From Oxyruncus cristatus (lineage: Eukaryota > Chordata > Aves > Passeriformes > Cotingidae), in assembly GCA_013399855.1 (NCBI GenBank), contig VXAY01004289.1, positions 62,001 through 126,000 on the forward strand: a DNA stretch of 64,000 nt, read 5' to 3'. The translations under genes were made by a program, and so were the position numbers. Positions within the stretch are counted from its first letter, which is position 1. Every line of letters starts with the position of its first letter. Shown in pieces: positions 34,125 to 45,200 of this stretch. Under the pieces are notes generated by a model. It was not told where the DNA came from. It saw nothing but the letters and a program-made list of their open reading frames with translations, and did not search any database.

Positions 34125-36242
34125 TACATTAAAAAAGTATATTTTTGTCTGCAAAGTCCCATGTACTGAGGACTATTTTGGCTGGATTCCTTTACATTCA
34201 TCTCTTGCAGTCAGAGGAATCCTTAAAAAATAATTTCTTCAAGGTGGTCCTTCTTTTGAGCACAATCCATCAGAATTAATACAATAGTGTTGTTTTGTGC
34301 TCAGCAAACTAGCAGAACAAAAGCACAGAGACCCTTCTCACAATTCTTTTGTTCTAGGTTTCTAGTACAAGAAACAATATATAATTCTACATTAGGAAAA
34401 AATATTTTTCAACATCTTAGCTCAGTAGATACTGGCATGCATGGAACAGAAATACGTTAAACTGTCTTACCAGCTCAAAGAAAATGTCTCTTTTTGCACT
34501 GCTTCTGTCCCTTGATAGTTTGGGCTTTGTGGTTTGATGATCATGCAGTAGCAGCAGTGGCATAATAAAGCAGAGCATACTGTGCCTGATTTTAAAGATA
34601 GTCTCAAGAACCAATGAAAAACTGCTCAGATTATCAGATTGAGTTAAAGTAGCTGTATCTGCAATTACTCATTAGTCATGGAGAAACTGAGGAATTTCTG
34701 CTAAAGGGTTAACATTTAAAAGGCCAAGCAATTTGTTGAATATAAAAGTTTCTACCTGCAACTTTTATATAAAAAAAAGGCCAACAGAAGAGCTTTCTAA
34801 GTGACCTAAAGCCATTTTCTATCCCTGTCTGGATGTGAGGCAAAACTGCTTCCACCCAAGTCCTCTGCCCAACTATGCTCAGTCCTAGAGCACCCTGAGC
34901 TGCCCTGTCCTGCACTTCCCCCACAGCCAACTGCTGCACTGTGCTCAAAGGGCAATTCTGGAAGCAAATGCAAACAAGCATTGCAGTGCTTCTGTGTCCT
35001 GATCCCAGAGTATATGAGGAAAAGATCTTCCCGTGCCCAGCTGCAAAGGCAGTGTTGCAGCCAAGATCCATCAAGTCAGTCCTGTACATGGGTCTAGTGC
35101 CGAGAAGGGGGAGAGAGAAGCAGTCAAAGAACAGACTGAATAACAGTCTGTCAGTATCACCTTCTGGGGCCCAGAGACAGGGAGGCAGAGGCCATGCAGA
35201 AATGGAGATGGACATTTCCAAGTTGGTACAACAGAATGAATTACGGGGCTTCTCCTAGTACCTGCTTTTTGGCCCTAGAATTCCTGGGAAAACATTTTTT
35301 CCAAATTAGATACTACTCGGTAAGGGACATTTGCAGTTTGCTCCTAAGAAACAGTGAAAATCCCCCACCTCAAACCCCTCCACATTCACAGTGACAACAA
35401 TTCATTGGCCAAAGGGCAATTGTTACAGTTTGCTTCAAAGGGAATGGCCTCCCTTATTTTAATACCCTTGTGCCAGGTACCTCCCCCCAAAATCTGCCTC
35501 TAGGGTGACCAGAAGTAACTTCCAGCCCAACATAGCACCAAACCACCACCTTCTACCAGATGTACGCCCTGATAGTGTTGCTATAAAAGAAATAGCTCCT
35601 TCAGCAGTTCTGGGGCCAATGATACAAATAGAAACAAAGAGCATGCAGAACTGAGATGTAAAGGGCCATAGAAAGACAGGCGAGTTTCCCCTCTTCCCTT
35701 AAGCAGCCGGGGTCAGTTACCACAATGTAGTTTCTGAAGTGAAAATAGCTGTAGAACAAAGCTGTAGGTGACGCTGTGGAAGACTGTGTTGAAACCATCA
35801 GAAATGCTTCTGCCTAGTACACATTCGCATTGACATGAGCATGATGCAAGAGCCTTTGTAGGACAGCGTGGGGCAGGCTCAGCTCATCAGGGCAGTGGAG
35901 TTGGGGTGATCCTCTGCAGTTCATGAAGGACATGCGAGGGACTGGTCCCGTAGCAGAGAGATGTGTCAGCATGTGAAAACCTCCCAAAACTTATCACAGC
36001 TGATGACAAGAAAACTGGAAATAAGGAGGGAAGGAACCAAAAAAACTTAGTATCTTAGAGCAGTGCCCAGGAGGCCACTGAGCTAGGGATATATTGAGGG
36101 AGTAATAACAACATGGGCAAAACTAAGCCATGTAGGTCCAAAATCAACATAGCAGATACCATGGCTGTTCTGAAAAATCAAACCGGGGAGGTGGATGCAT
36201 AGCAGTACAGTCCCAGCACTCACCTGTGAAGGAAAGAGCTTC

Positions 36243-37086
36243 TCTGGAAGGCAGAAGGGCTCTGCAGAGGGATCTGGACAGACTGGAGAGTTGGCTGATT
36301 CCAATGGGATGAGGTTCAACAAGGCCAAGTGCCAGGTCCTGCACTTTGGCCACAACAACCCCCTGCAGCGCTACAGGCTGGGACAGAGTGGCTGGAGAGC
36401 AGCCAGGTAGAAAGGGACCTGGGAGTGTGGAGTGACAGGAAGCTGAACATGAGCCAGCAGTGTGCCCAGGTGGCCAAGAAGGCCAATGGCATCCTGGCCT
36501 GGATCAGGAACAGTGTGGCCAGCAGGAACAGGGAAGTGATTCTGCCCCTGTACTCGGCACTGGTGAGGCCACACCTGGAGTGCTGTGTCCAGTTCTGGGC
36601 CCCTCAGCTCAGGAAGGGTAGTGAGGTGCTGGAGCAGGTCCAGAGAAGAGCAACCAGGCTGGCGAAGGGACTTAAGCACAAGTCCTATGAGGAGAGGCTG
36701 AGGGAGCTGGGGTTGTTTAGTCTGGAGAAGAGGAGGCTCAGGGGAGACCTCATCGCTCTCTACCAGCTACTTGAGAGGAGGTTGCAGCCAGGTGGGGGTT
36801 GGTCTCTTCTCCCAGGCAACCAGCAGTAAGACAAGAGGGCATGGCCTTAAGCTGTGCCAGGGGAGGTTGAGGTTGGATATTAGAAAGAAATTCTTTACAG
36901 AGAAAGTGCTCAGCCATTGGAATGGGCTGCCCAGGGAGGTGGTGGATTCTCCGTCCCTGGAGGTTTTCAAGATGAGGCTGGACGTGGCACTTAGTGCCAT
37001 AGTCCAGTAACTGCAGTGGTGTTGGATCAAGGGTTGGACTTGATGATCTCAGAGGTCCTTTCCAACCCGTCTGATTCTATGATTCT
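36243..37086 (+). mobile_element. CR1 LINE, 840-bp 3' part, best-preserved copy in the window
   Basis: The plus-strand frames code for the C-terminal part of the CR1 ORF2 polyprotein: [12 protein letters not shown], then after a frameshift [45 protein letters not shown] and [19 protein letters not shown]. The 3' end GGTTGGACTTGATGATCTC and a final GATTCTATGATTCT are complete. It is 5'-truncated and frameshifted, so dead. It sits about 350 bases past the likely IL21R polyadenylation signal. Confidence 0.95.
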
Positions 37087-37431
37087 TTGTTACAGTACTC
37101 CCTTGTGTTTAGGGAGCTGTGGCGTTGCCTATAGTGTCAGTTAAGAGATGGAGAAGAAGGAAGGGAGTTTATTGGTATCACAGTAACAACAGATTATCAC
37201 TGCGCTGGAAACAAACCTCATTCACCACAAAGGTTCGCTCAGGATAGGACCTCCTACAGCCAAGCAGCCTCTGGGTTAGTAGCACTATGCCTACATAAGA
37301 CGTAGGTGTTCACATTCACTTTCAGTATTGCAGTAACTTTTAAAGACAATTATCCTAAACAAATCAGAGATAGAGATGTCAGAGGGAAACAGATTGACAG
37401 TTACAGTGCAAAATGCAGTTTTATAGTTGGC

Positions 37432-37437
37432 TTTATT
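37432..37437 (-). terminator. Candidate polyadenylation signal of IL21R
   Basis: AATAAA on the minus strand, about 870 bases beyond the IL21R stop codon and just short of the CR1 insertion. Other, nearer signals of weaker sequence could be used. Confidence 0.4.
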
Positions 37438-38304
37438 AGCTAGCAGAAATTGCTCAAAATCTGTGCTACTGACCTGTTAACAGCAGTAGAGCAAGTCCAA
37501 GGCAGAAGTTGCAGGCACATCCAGCTAGGACAACATCTCTGAAATTTTGGCATAGTTCTAAAAGCTGCTTAATTAACATCCTTGAAAAGTGCTGGGAGAC
37601 AAGCTGACTGAATAGCCTGGTAGAGAGAGTTTGTCTGCAATTATATGTTTTGAAGACTTTTCATTTGCCGACTCCACCTGGAAAGGCAAAGTCTTTCTGA
37701 AACCTGAGTTGTGTTTGTTCTCTTGGACATACATTTCTATGATGATTACATAAGAATTGGTTTTGATCATACCCCATGGACAGGTCTTGGATCTCCATAA
37801 CTAATAAACTACTACAGCTGGGTTTAAAGAGCCAAAAGACATTAGTAGGAAAAGTAATACTACATGTTGTTTGGAAAAGGTAGGGGTGCTTCAACGTAGC
37901 AAACATGCTTGCCATGGGTTATGCTTCTAAAAGTCCACGTACAGCCAAACTCCCAAGTCATGTGAGAATACCAGGGAAAATAAAGTTCTGTACTCTTCAA
38001 AAGGTTACTGTAAAAAAATTCCACATCTACATAACCCGAATGATAATTTTCAAGGTACTTAGGATTCTTAAAAAAAAAAAACCAACCAACCAAACGCAGG
38101 AATAATCAAACATAACAAATTTGAGACATTAATAGGATAAGTGGCAATAGAAACAGGCATGTATTTCTGTGGACCTAACAGTTTTCAGTTGTATGCAAGA
38201 AAGGTTTCACAAAGTAAACTTTGTTTCTCTTGTGAATTTTGCTAACACCTTGCTCCTGGCACAGTAAAGAAAGGCCCCACACTCTGCCAAGCAACATCAA
38301 GTCC

Positions 38305-39219
38305 TCAGTTTGCCTGTGCCCCACTAATAGGGCTGTCAGAGCAACAGGAGACCCACTGCTTGACGTAGCTCCGTGGAAAGTCCCGCCCCTCCTGCTCGAG
38401 AGAGATGGGCCCACAGTTGGTCTGACTGTTTTGCCCCAATTCACAGTCAAGTGGACTTCCACAGTCTGAGTCCACAAAGCCACTGTCAATAGTGTCCAAA
38501 TCAATGCAGATCATAGGGTAACTGTCACCGGGCCTAGTACTGTGAGGGAAGCAGTCGTAGGAGCCTTCACTGTAGGAAACACTGTCACCATCAGGAGAAG
38601 GTAGAGAACCTGGATTTTTCAAATCCCACTGAAGAGGCTGCAAGCAAAGGGCTTCTAGGATGCTCCCCACTCCTCCTTCTAAAGACCTTTCTACTTGCTG
38701 GTGGGCTGGGACACTTGTGCTCCTCAAGTGGTCTGTGGACACGGAACCCGAAGCAAGTATTTTGTCCTGCGTGCTCAGGTCAGCCAGATGCAAGTCATGG
38801 GATATCTTTCTGTCTTCCTCATCAATGTTAACCTTGGGGTAACCAGGTCCTCCAGCACTATCATCTTCCTCACTGGTATGCTCATGTCCCCTATACATAT
38901 GGTTACAGCTGCACTGGCAGTTATAGGATGTAAATTCATCAGCCACAGTAACCATATCAATGGACAAGTGCCCGTATGACTGCTCTTCAGTCCCACCACT
39001 GCTGTTTACACTAGACCACAGGGACTGGCTATCGTGGCCTGGGGTAGTCAGGCAAGACACACAGGTCTTGCAAGGCAGATTCTTTCTCAGCTCATGCAGC
39101 TCTTCCCGTGAGGTGCTGTTGGAAGGACGCATGGTGTAAACTTCTAGGACTTCTGGAAGGACTACTCCCCATTCAAAGAAATCAAAGGTCATTTTCGTAT
39201 GGGATGCACCAACCCACTT
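38305..39219 (-). CDS. IL21R: IL21R last exon: cytoplasmic tail
   Basis: A 915-nt exon, acceptor tttctgcag, 304 residues. It opens KWVGASHTKMTFDFFEWG and VLPEVLEVYTMRPS, and has a Cys-rich patch (YNCQCSCNHMYRGHEH), the acidic SGFVDSDCGSP block and the C-terminal RSYVKQWVS. The stop is at 38305-38307. Confidence 0.96.
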   Translation of the reverse strand, partial: KWVGASHTKMTFDFFEWGVVLPEVLEVYTMRPSNSTSREELHELRKNLPCKTCVSCLTTPGHDSQSLWSSVNSSGGTEEQSYGHLSIDMVTVADEFTSYNCQCSCNHMYRGHEHTSEEDDSAGGPGYPKVNIDEEDRKISHDLHLADLSTQDKILASGSVSTDHLRSTSVPAHQQVERSLEGGVGSILEALCLQPLQWDLKNPGSLPSPDGDSVSYSEGSYDCFPHSTRPGDSYPMICIDLDTIDSGFVDSDCGSPLDCELGQNSQTNCGPISLEQEGRDFPRSYVKQWVSCCSDSPISGAQAN

Positions 39220-42200
39220 CTGCAGAAAAGGACATACAGGGAGAGGTTAGTATCACAAGTTTTGAGGTTCCACAGAAATGACTAAAGTTCTTATGCTTTT
39301 AGAGGCAAAGACAAACTCTCAAACCACTAACTCCTCCAATAGAACAGGGTAGGAGATGCTGTTACTACCAGACACAGCTTCAGGAGAACCAACTGAAGTA
39401 ATTGAAAATAATTAGCTCTGAGAGGTTTGCATGGCTTTGCAATGTTCTCTATGCTGCAAAGGATGCCACTGCCCATAGCAGCATTCTTTCATCAATCAGC
39501 CTGAATTCCCAGCCAAGACACTAAGTTGCCCCTACCCTCTTTTCCTGGACACTGCTTCTCTTGGGAAGGATGGTCAGCTCCTCCCTGTGTAGTGCACTTG
39601 CAACCAACACACACATAGACCTACCCTCTCACTTCCTCTGCCCTCCCCCTTCTGGGGATCAGGACAAGGCTTCTCTCATCTTCTGTATGCACCAGAACAG
39701 CCTTTTCTTTCACAGTCAAAAGAAGGAAGCAGAAGTAGGCAGGGGTTGGGGTCCTTGCAGAACTGTAGCCACCACCTGCAACACTTATTCCGATGATTAG
39801 GGAGTGCCACACATTTAATCTTGCCCTTCGGTATCACCATTAGCATCACACTCTGCCCTGTCCCAGGTATTCTCCCTAGATCACAAGCCCCTTGCCTTCA
39901 GTCACATCTGAGAGTAAAGGCACTTCTGGATTTCTCTGATTTAAAAAACAGTGAAAGTTTATGTTCCTTTTGAAGAAATGCCTGAATCAGACACTCAGGT
40001 CACAGCACATTTTAGACGTGTGCCACTAGTGCATGCCAATAAGTCCTACTTGAGGATTCTGCAGTCCTGAGGCTAGGCACAGCACAGACTCAAGACTTGG
40101 TTCTGCTCCCTGTTTTCCACTTACCTAATGGCTGAGCTGTGTCAAGGCTCTTCTAAGTGTATTGCTTTCTGCTGTGTATCAAGTAGGTAAGAACACCGCA
40201 CTTCATAAACACTATGAAGGCTTCTGACTGAGTGCTGCCATATCTGTCAGACTGCCTTAATCTTACTGGCCTCCTGTCCCAAACTGCACTCAGCATAACT
40301 ATACATGAGCAAAATATTTGGGAAGAGAACAGCTTGACAGAGTTTATTAGGCTCTGACAGAGAGCATGGGGAAAAAAAAAAAAAAAAATCTTCATTACAG
40401 CAGGAAGCACCAAGTCTATTTTAATTAATTTTTAACCTAAGCTACAAAGAACTTAGTATTAAAGCTATAATGGACAGGGAGGCACCTGAGGTGCAAAAGG
40501 GTTTTTGGAGAAAGAGCAGAAAATCCTTTTCTTAGAACTGAGTGGGCAGAATATTTCCTATTCCCTCTTGACAGTTCTTTGCAAATTCCCACTCAATATG
40601 AACCTAAGAACTCATACACACAAGTAAGCAATGTTCCTTAGCTTTCATTCTATGTTTTAAGTTTTTCTCTAACATTTTCACTGCTTTCTACCCAATCCAA
40701 GAGTGCTGTCTGCAGAGCATTACTACTGTAATTTGTAAACATTATTCGCAAGATACAACTTAACAAAACCTGTATTTCTTTGATGCAGGAAGGATGCAGT
40801 TGAGTAAGACCTACATCAACTGGGTTTTTGTTGGCCAAAAATGACAAGTCTGTTCACTTTTTAGTGATGTCACCACTTCCTCTTGACACCCCTGCCTGTG
40901 CATCTTGTGCTGTGGCTGTGTGAGCAACTGCTGCTTTGATCTGCAAATTTCCTAGGAAGTAACTCAGCTTTAGCAACTGAGACTCCTTCCCTTCCTAGCA
41001 GCATTGAAAAGCCTGTGTAGAAACTAGCAAGAATGTAATTCCCACAGAACAGAGAAGCCCAAGGCTTCACCTGAGAGGAGCATGGCTCTTGGCACAGCAG
41101 GGAGCTTTCATTTTAACCGTGAGCACTAGCCCGTGACCCTCAGGAATTCCCACACTGGGTCCACCTTGTCCTTCCCTGAGAGCAGCTAGTACCAGCTGCC
41201 TCACCAGAGGATGCAAGTACCCCTCCGGTGCAGATATAGGAAGGCATAACAGGTCCGAAAGAGGAAGGAAGGAAGGAAGACAGTCACTACTAGCTTCAGG
41301 CTGAATAGCACCCCTCCAAGACTGCTTGCTTAACCTAATTACAAGCATCAGCCTTGCAGCAGTGGGAAAGTAAGTACATGAAGATCATTAGGGCCCTCAT
41401 GTTCTTATGTAGCCCAATTATACCTTGAAATCTCCGTTATGCATCAGGTAAAGAGGTTTGAAAAAGGGAGCAGGGTCTGGGATGCAAGCCATCTTCTTCC
41501 AAAAGCTGGAAGAGAAAAGAGAAAGGCTTTGGGGTTAAGCACATGTTACTGATGCAAAGCAAGGCATCTCTAGATCCATTTCAAGCAGCTGAAATCACCT
41601 GCCCAGCCTCATGAATTAGCAAGTGGCTGAGGATCCAAGGATGCCTTGTGCTGCCAGAGCCATCTAATGGCCTTTCTTGTGAACCTCATAGGAGGTGGGA
41701 CCTCAGCACTTGCACACACATATATTCATGCTAAGGAAAGAGATTCCAATTTTTTACTTCCTGAAAAAGCACCAAGTGATGGAAATGCATTTTCCCCTCA
41801 GGCTGGGTTGGCTTGTGGTCTACACATCAGAACTCTGCCCTATGCAATTCTTTTGTAGACCTGGGCTGTGCCAGCCCCATTGCTGCACAAGCCCAGCCCT
41901 CCTCTGTGTCAGCACCCCAAGAGGGAGAGAGGCCCCCAGCCAGCATTGAGGGGCCTATGTCAGCTTTGAAAAGGGGCAGGCCAGTCCTGGCTACTGCTTC
42001 ATCTGGCAGCTGCAGAGCACAGAAAAGACCAGGAGAACAGCTCAGGAGGCTGGGTGGCACTTGCTTCATCCCTGTGTACCACTGTCTTGTCCCAAGCAGC
42101 TGAATGGCAGCAGAGCCCCAGAGGAAAGCAGTTCACCTCCAGCAGGACATCAGCTAGAGACCATACTTGGGTGGTCCTCACAAGCCCATAGTAGCCCATG

Positions 42201-45200
42201 CTGCCCATACAAAGAAGTCTGCCTGTGAACACCCCATCTTTATCAAGATAGAATAAGAGTATTTACTCACACTTCCTGAAGCATTCTTACCTCTGCTGTT
42301 TGGCCAGAAAGGTTGCGATTGAAGCCATGATTGACACAACAACACCAAACAGCAGCAGCCATCCCATGCCTGCTGTTTGTGTTACTGCTGAAGAAAGAGA
42401 AGGGTCATTCAGGCTCACCTTGCATTTATCCTCTGGTCAATAAGCAGGAGATGGTGAGGAGGGTTTTTGCAATGGAAAGGCTCATCAGGCATTGGAAGGG
42501 GCTGCCCAGGGGAGTCATCATCCCTGGAGATGTTCAAGGAATGACTGGATGTGGCACTCAGTGCTCTGCTCTGGTTGACAAGGTGATGATCAGTCATAGG
42601 TTGGACCTGATGATCTTGGAGGTCTTTTCTGACATAAATGATTCTGAGACACCCTCAATCTCTACCCCAGACTCTCTCATAAGGACATTGAGACTGTTAC
42701 CTTGGCCCCAGTACTCCAGACAAGAAGTCTGAATGAGAATGCTCACAGAAGACTGCATCAACGAAAGGAGCAGTGCATCAGCTGCCCCATGGCCTGGCTG
42801 CACCACACACAGACAGCCAACAAATTTGGGGCAGGACAGCTCCCTGCCACAAAGACCCCTGGTGTTTCTGACTCCTGGTTTAGGGACACCTTATAGATGG
42901 TCCATGAAGTGAAGAGATAGAGCAGCTGGTCAGAGACATGTGAAGAAACGGTGTTGACTAAGTGGCTGCTCTCCACCTGTGGTGAAAAGGTGCATTTTTA
43001 AGATCCAGACCTCAGATATCCCTTCACAAACGGAGCTTGGCCCTGCTGCCACAGCACCATGTAAACCCTGTAATATTTCTGTTCAAGCTGCAGATAAATG
43101 AGAGCAGGGAAGCTCAGCGCATGCTGCTGACATTGACTGTAGTTATCTTGCCCTGCACTGTTGGAGCAAAGACTCCCTGTTTTCATAGCCTTTGTTCCAC
43201 CACGAGAAACATCAGTGTACTTCTGTGCATAATGTACTGTAAAATCCCTGCGGAGTGGTGGCTACCAAACAAAACCCATGCCCAGCATGACCAACCATTA
43301 AAGTCCAGACCCAGAACTCAGACTTGACAGCAGGATCCCCCTCCCCTCAGCTGAAGACAACACTAAGCCCCAGTAGAGGAGATCTCTCCCATTTCTGAAA
43401 GCTGCAAGAAGGGCCCTGGACATTTGACACTGAGAAGGAAGCTAGAGGCTACACTCCTGCTGTGGCACCCAAACCTACAGCCAGCCCTACCAAATCCTTT
43501 TCCATGGGAGAACATCCATACTAACAGCCCAGGCCCGGGGGTTCCTGTACTCTGCAAGAAAGCTAACCATACCTGTCTAGACTATTTAGAATTTGTTCTG
43601 ATTAATTAGAGTTCTGAAAGCATTCTGACACTGGATTAACTGGAAGAGCAAGGACAGCTAGTAGCATGTACCGGCAGGGCTGGTTTTCAGAGACAGTGGA
43701 AGACTCCATTCACTCCAAAACCCATGGTAGCCGCTGTCTTCCCGCGGTCTGGCTCTCACTTGGAACTCGTACTCAGTGTTCACCTGGAGTTCCCATGGTA
43801 GGATCACCAGTGTCCGTTTATCTTCACGAACAGCTTTAGTCTTCTGAGTCTGTGAATGAATAAACACCAAACACTAAGGATTAGAGTAACTGTTCTCACT
43901 TTCCCCTCACTGCTGCACAGTGAGGAGCCTTGCAAAGTAACCTTCCCTGCTTTCATGTTGTTTCTTCAAGGCCATGCTCTGGCTGGTCTGCAGCTGCATT
44001 CAGCCATTGGGGAGCCTACCATACAGCACAGCACGAGAATCAAATAAATTATCACTCTTCCTCACAGGAACTAGTACTTATCACACAACTTCTGCTTCTT
44101 GGTTCATTTTTGGGTTTGCCTGTTTTCCATCCAGTCAAGCAGAAACACATCTTTTCTAAACCATGAAAACACTTCTTCCACACCAGTGCTACCATCCTGG
44201 TTGTGCTGGCCTCCTCTTTTCTGGTACATCCTACTTGATGGTAAACTGACATCTCACTTACCTCCCAGGTATCGGTTCTTCTCTTGTAACGCAGCTGATA
44301 TTCCAGCTCCTCATTCAAAAAGTGGAAGGGCGACTTCTGGTAGGTAGTTTCCCAAGAAATATTGTAACCCTCTGAGAACAAAGTGGTCAGGTTGAATGGA
44401 GGCTGTGGTTTGACTGGAAGACAGGATGGTGTTACCTTTTGTAACATTACTACAGACAAGGTGGCCCAGCTTGGTATCAGCAATGCAGAGTGAGTAGTGA
44501 GCAAAACTGCCCTGGCACAGGAGGGCCTTCCTCATACATCCACAGCAGAACATCCACAGCATTCCTGCCACTCAGCCACGCACAGAACCTCACACCTGAG
44601 CAGCATAATGAAGTCAGGCATGGGTTTTCGCTGAATATACCTTCTGCCTGTCTCTGAATCTCCTCATTGCTTAAGGAGCAGAAGATAGTACAAGGGGATA
44701 ACTCCTGGGAGATGTAAAGAGTAGAGCACCTTGTTCTTCTCATGACATAAGAGGACTCTATGAGTTCATGATCACTTGAAAGACTGGGGAAACACCCCTC
44801 AATGTAACAGACATCAGGAAAAGCTGAGGCAAGGGGACACTGCTTAAACTCGGTGCAACTACCTGTGTTTTAAGTGCCCAAACCCCAAGCTTTTATATCC
44901 CTGCAGGGTGTGTTCGTGTATGGAAAAGCAGTAACGCAAAACTCCAGCAGGGCCTACCAGTGAGCTACAACGCCTCTGGATGGGGACCTTCAGGAGGTAT
45001 GCAAAGCACTACTACCCAATCTATAGTCTGTCAGTGGAGTCAAGGGGGCATCCGGAAATGTTATGGCATTTGTCAAAAAGAAAACACTTCTCAAGTAAAG
45101 TTTAATTTCAGAAGAATCCAATTAGAAAAATCCTTTTCATATGCCTGCACGGTACCCATCTGCCTGAATAATCACTCCTTTTCTTCCGTTTGCTACACAA

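Larger units (their letters stand above)
29713..37431. other. Intergenic region between IL9R and IL21R
   Basis: About 7.7 kb. Contents seen: two CR1 copies (32925-33392 and 36243-37086), a CA/TA microsatellite (34085-34124) and unremarkable AT-rich DNA. The minus-strand open frame of 170 codons at 35221-34709 has no family signature that I recognise. I found no fourth receptor: no WSXWS or Box 1 sequence occurs here on either strand. Confidence 0.6.

Noticed and set aside
34709..35221. 170-codon minus-strand frame between IL9R and IL21R
   Set aside because: No family signature; plus-strand frames overlap it equally well.
36329..36829. 166-codon plus-strand protein
   Set aside because: It is also CR1 ORF2, frameshifted at both ends.
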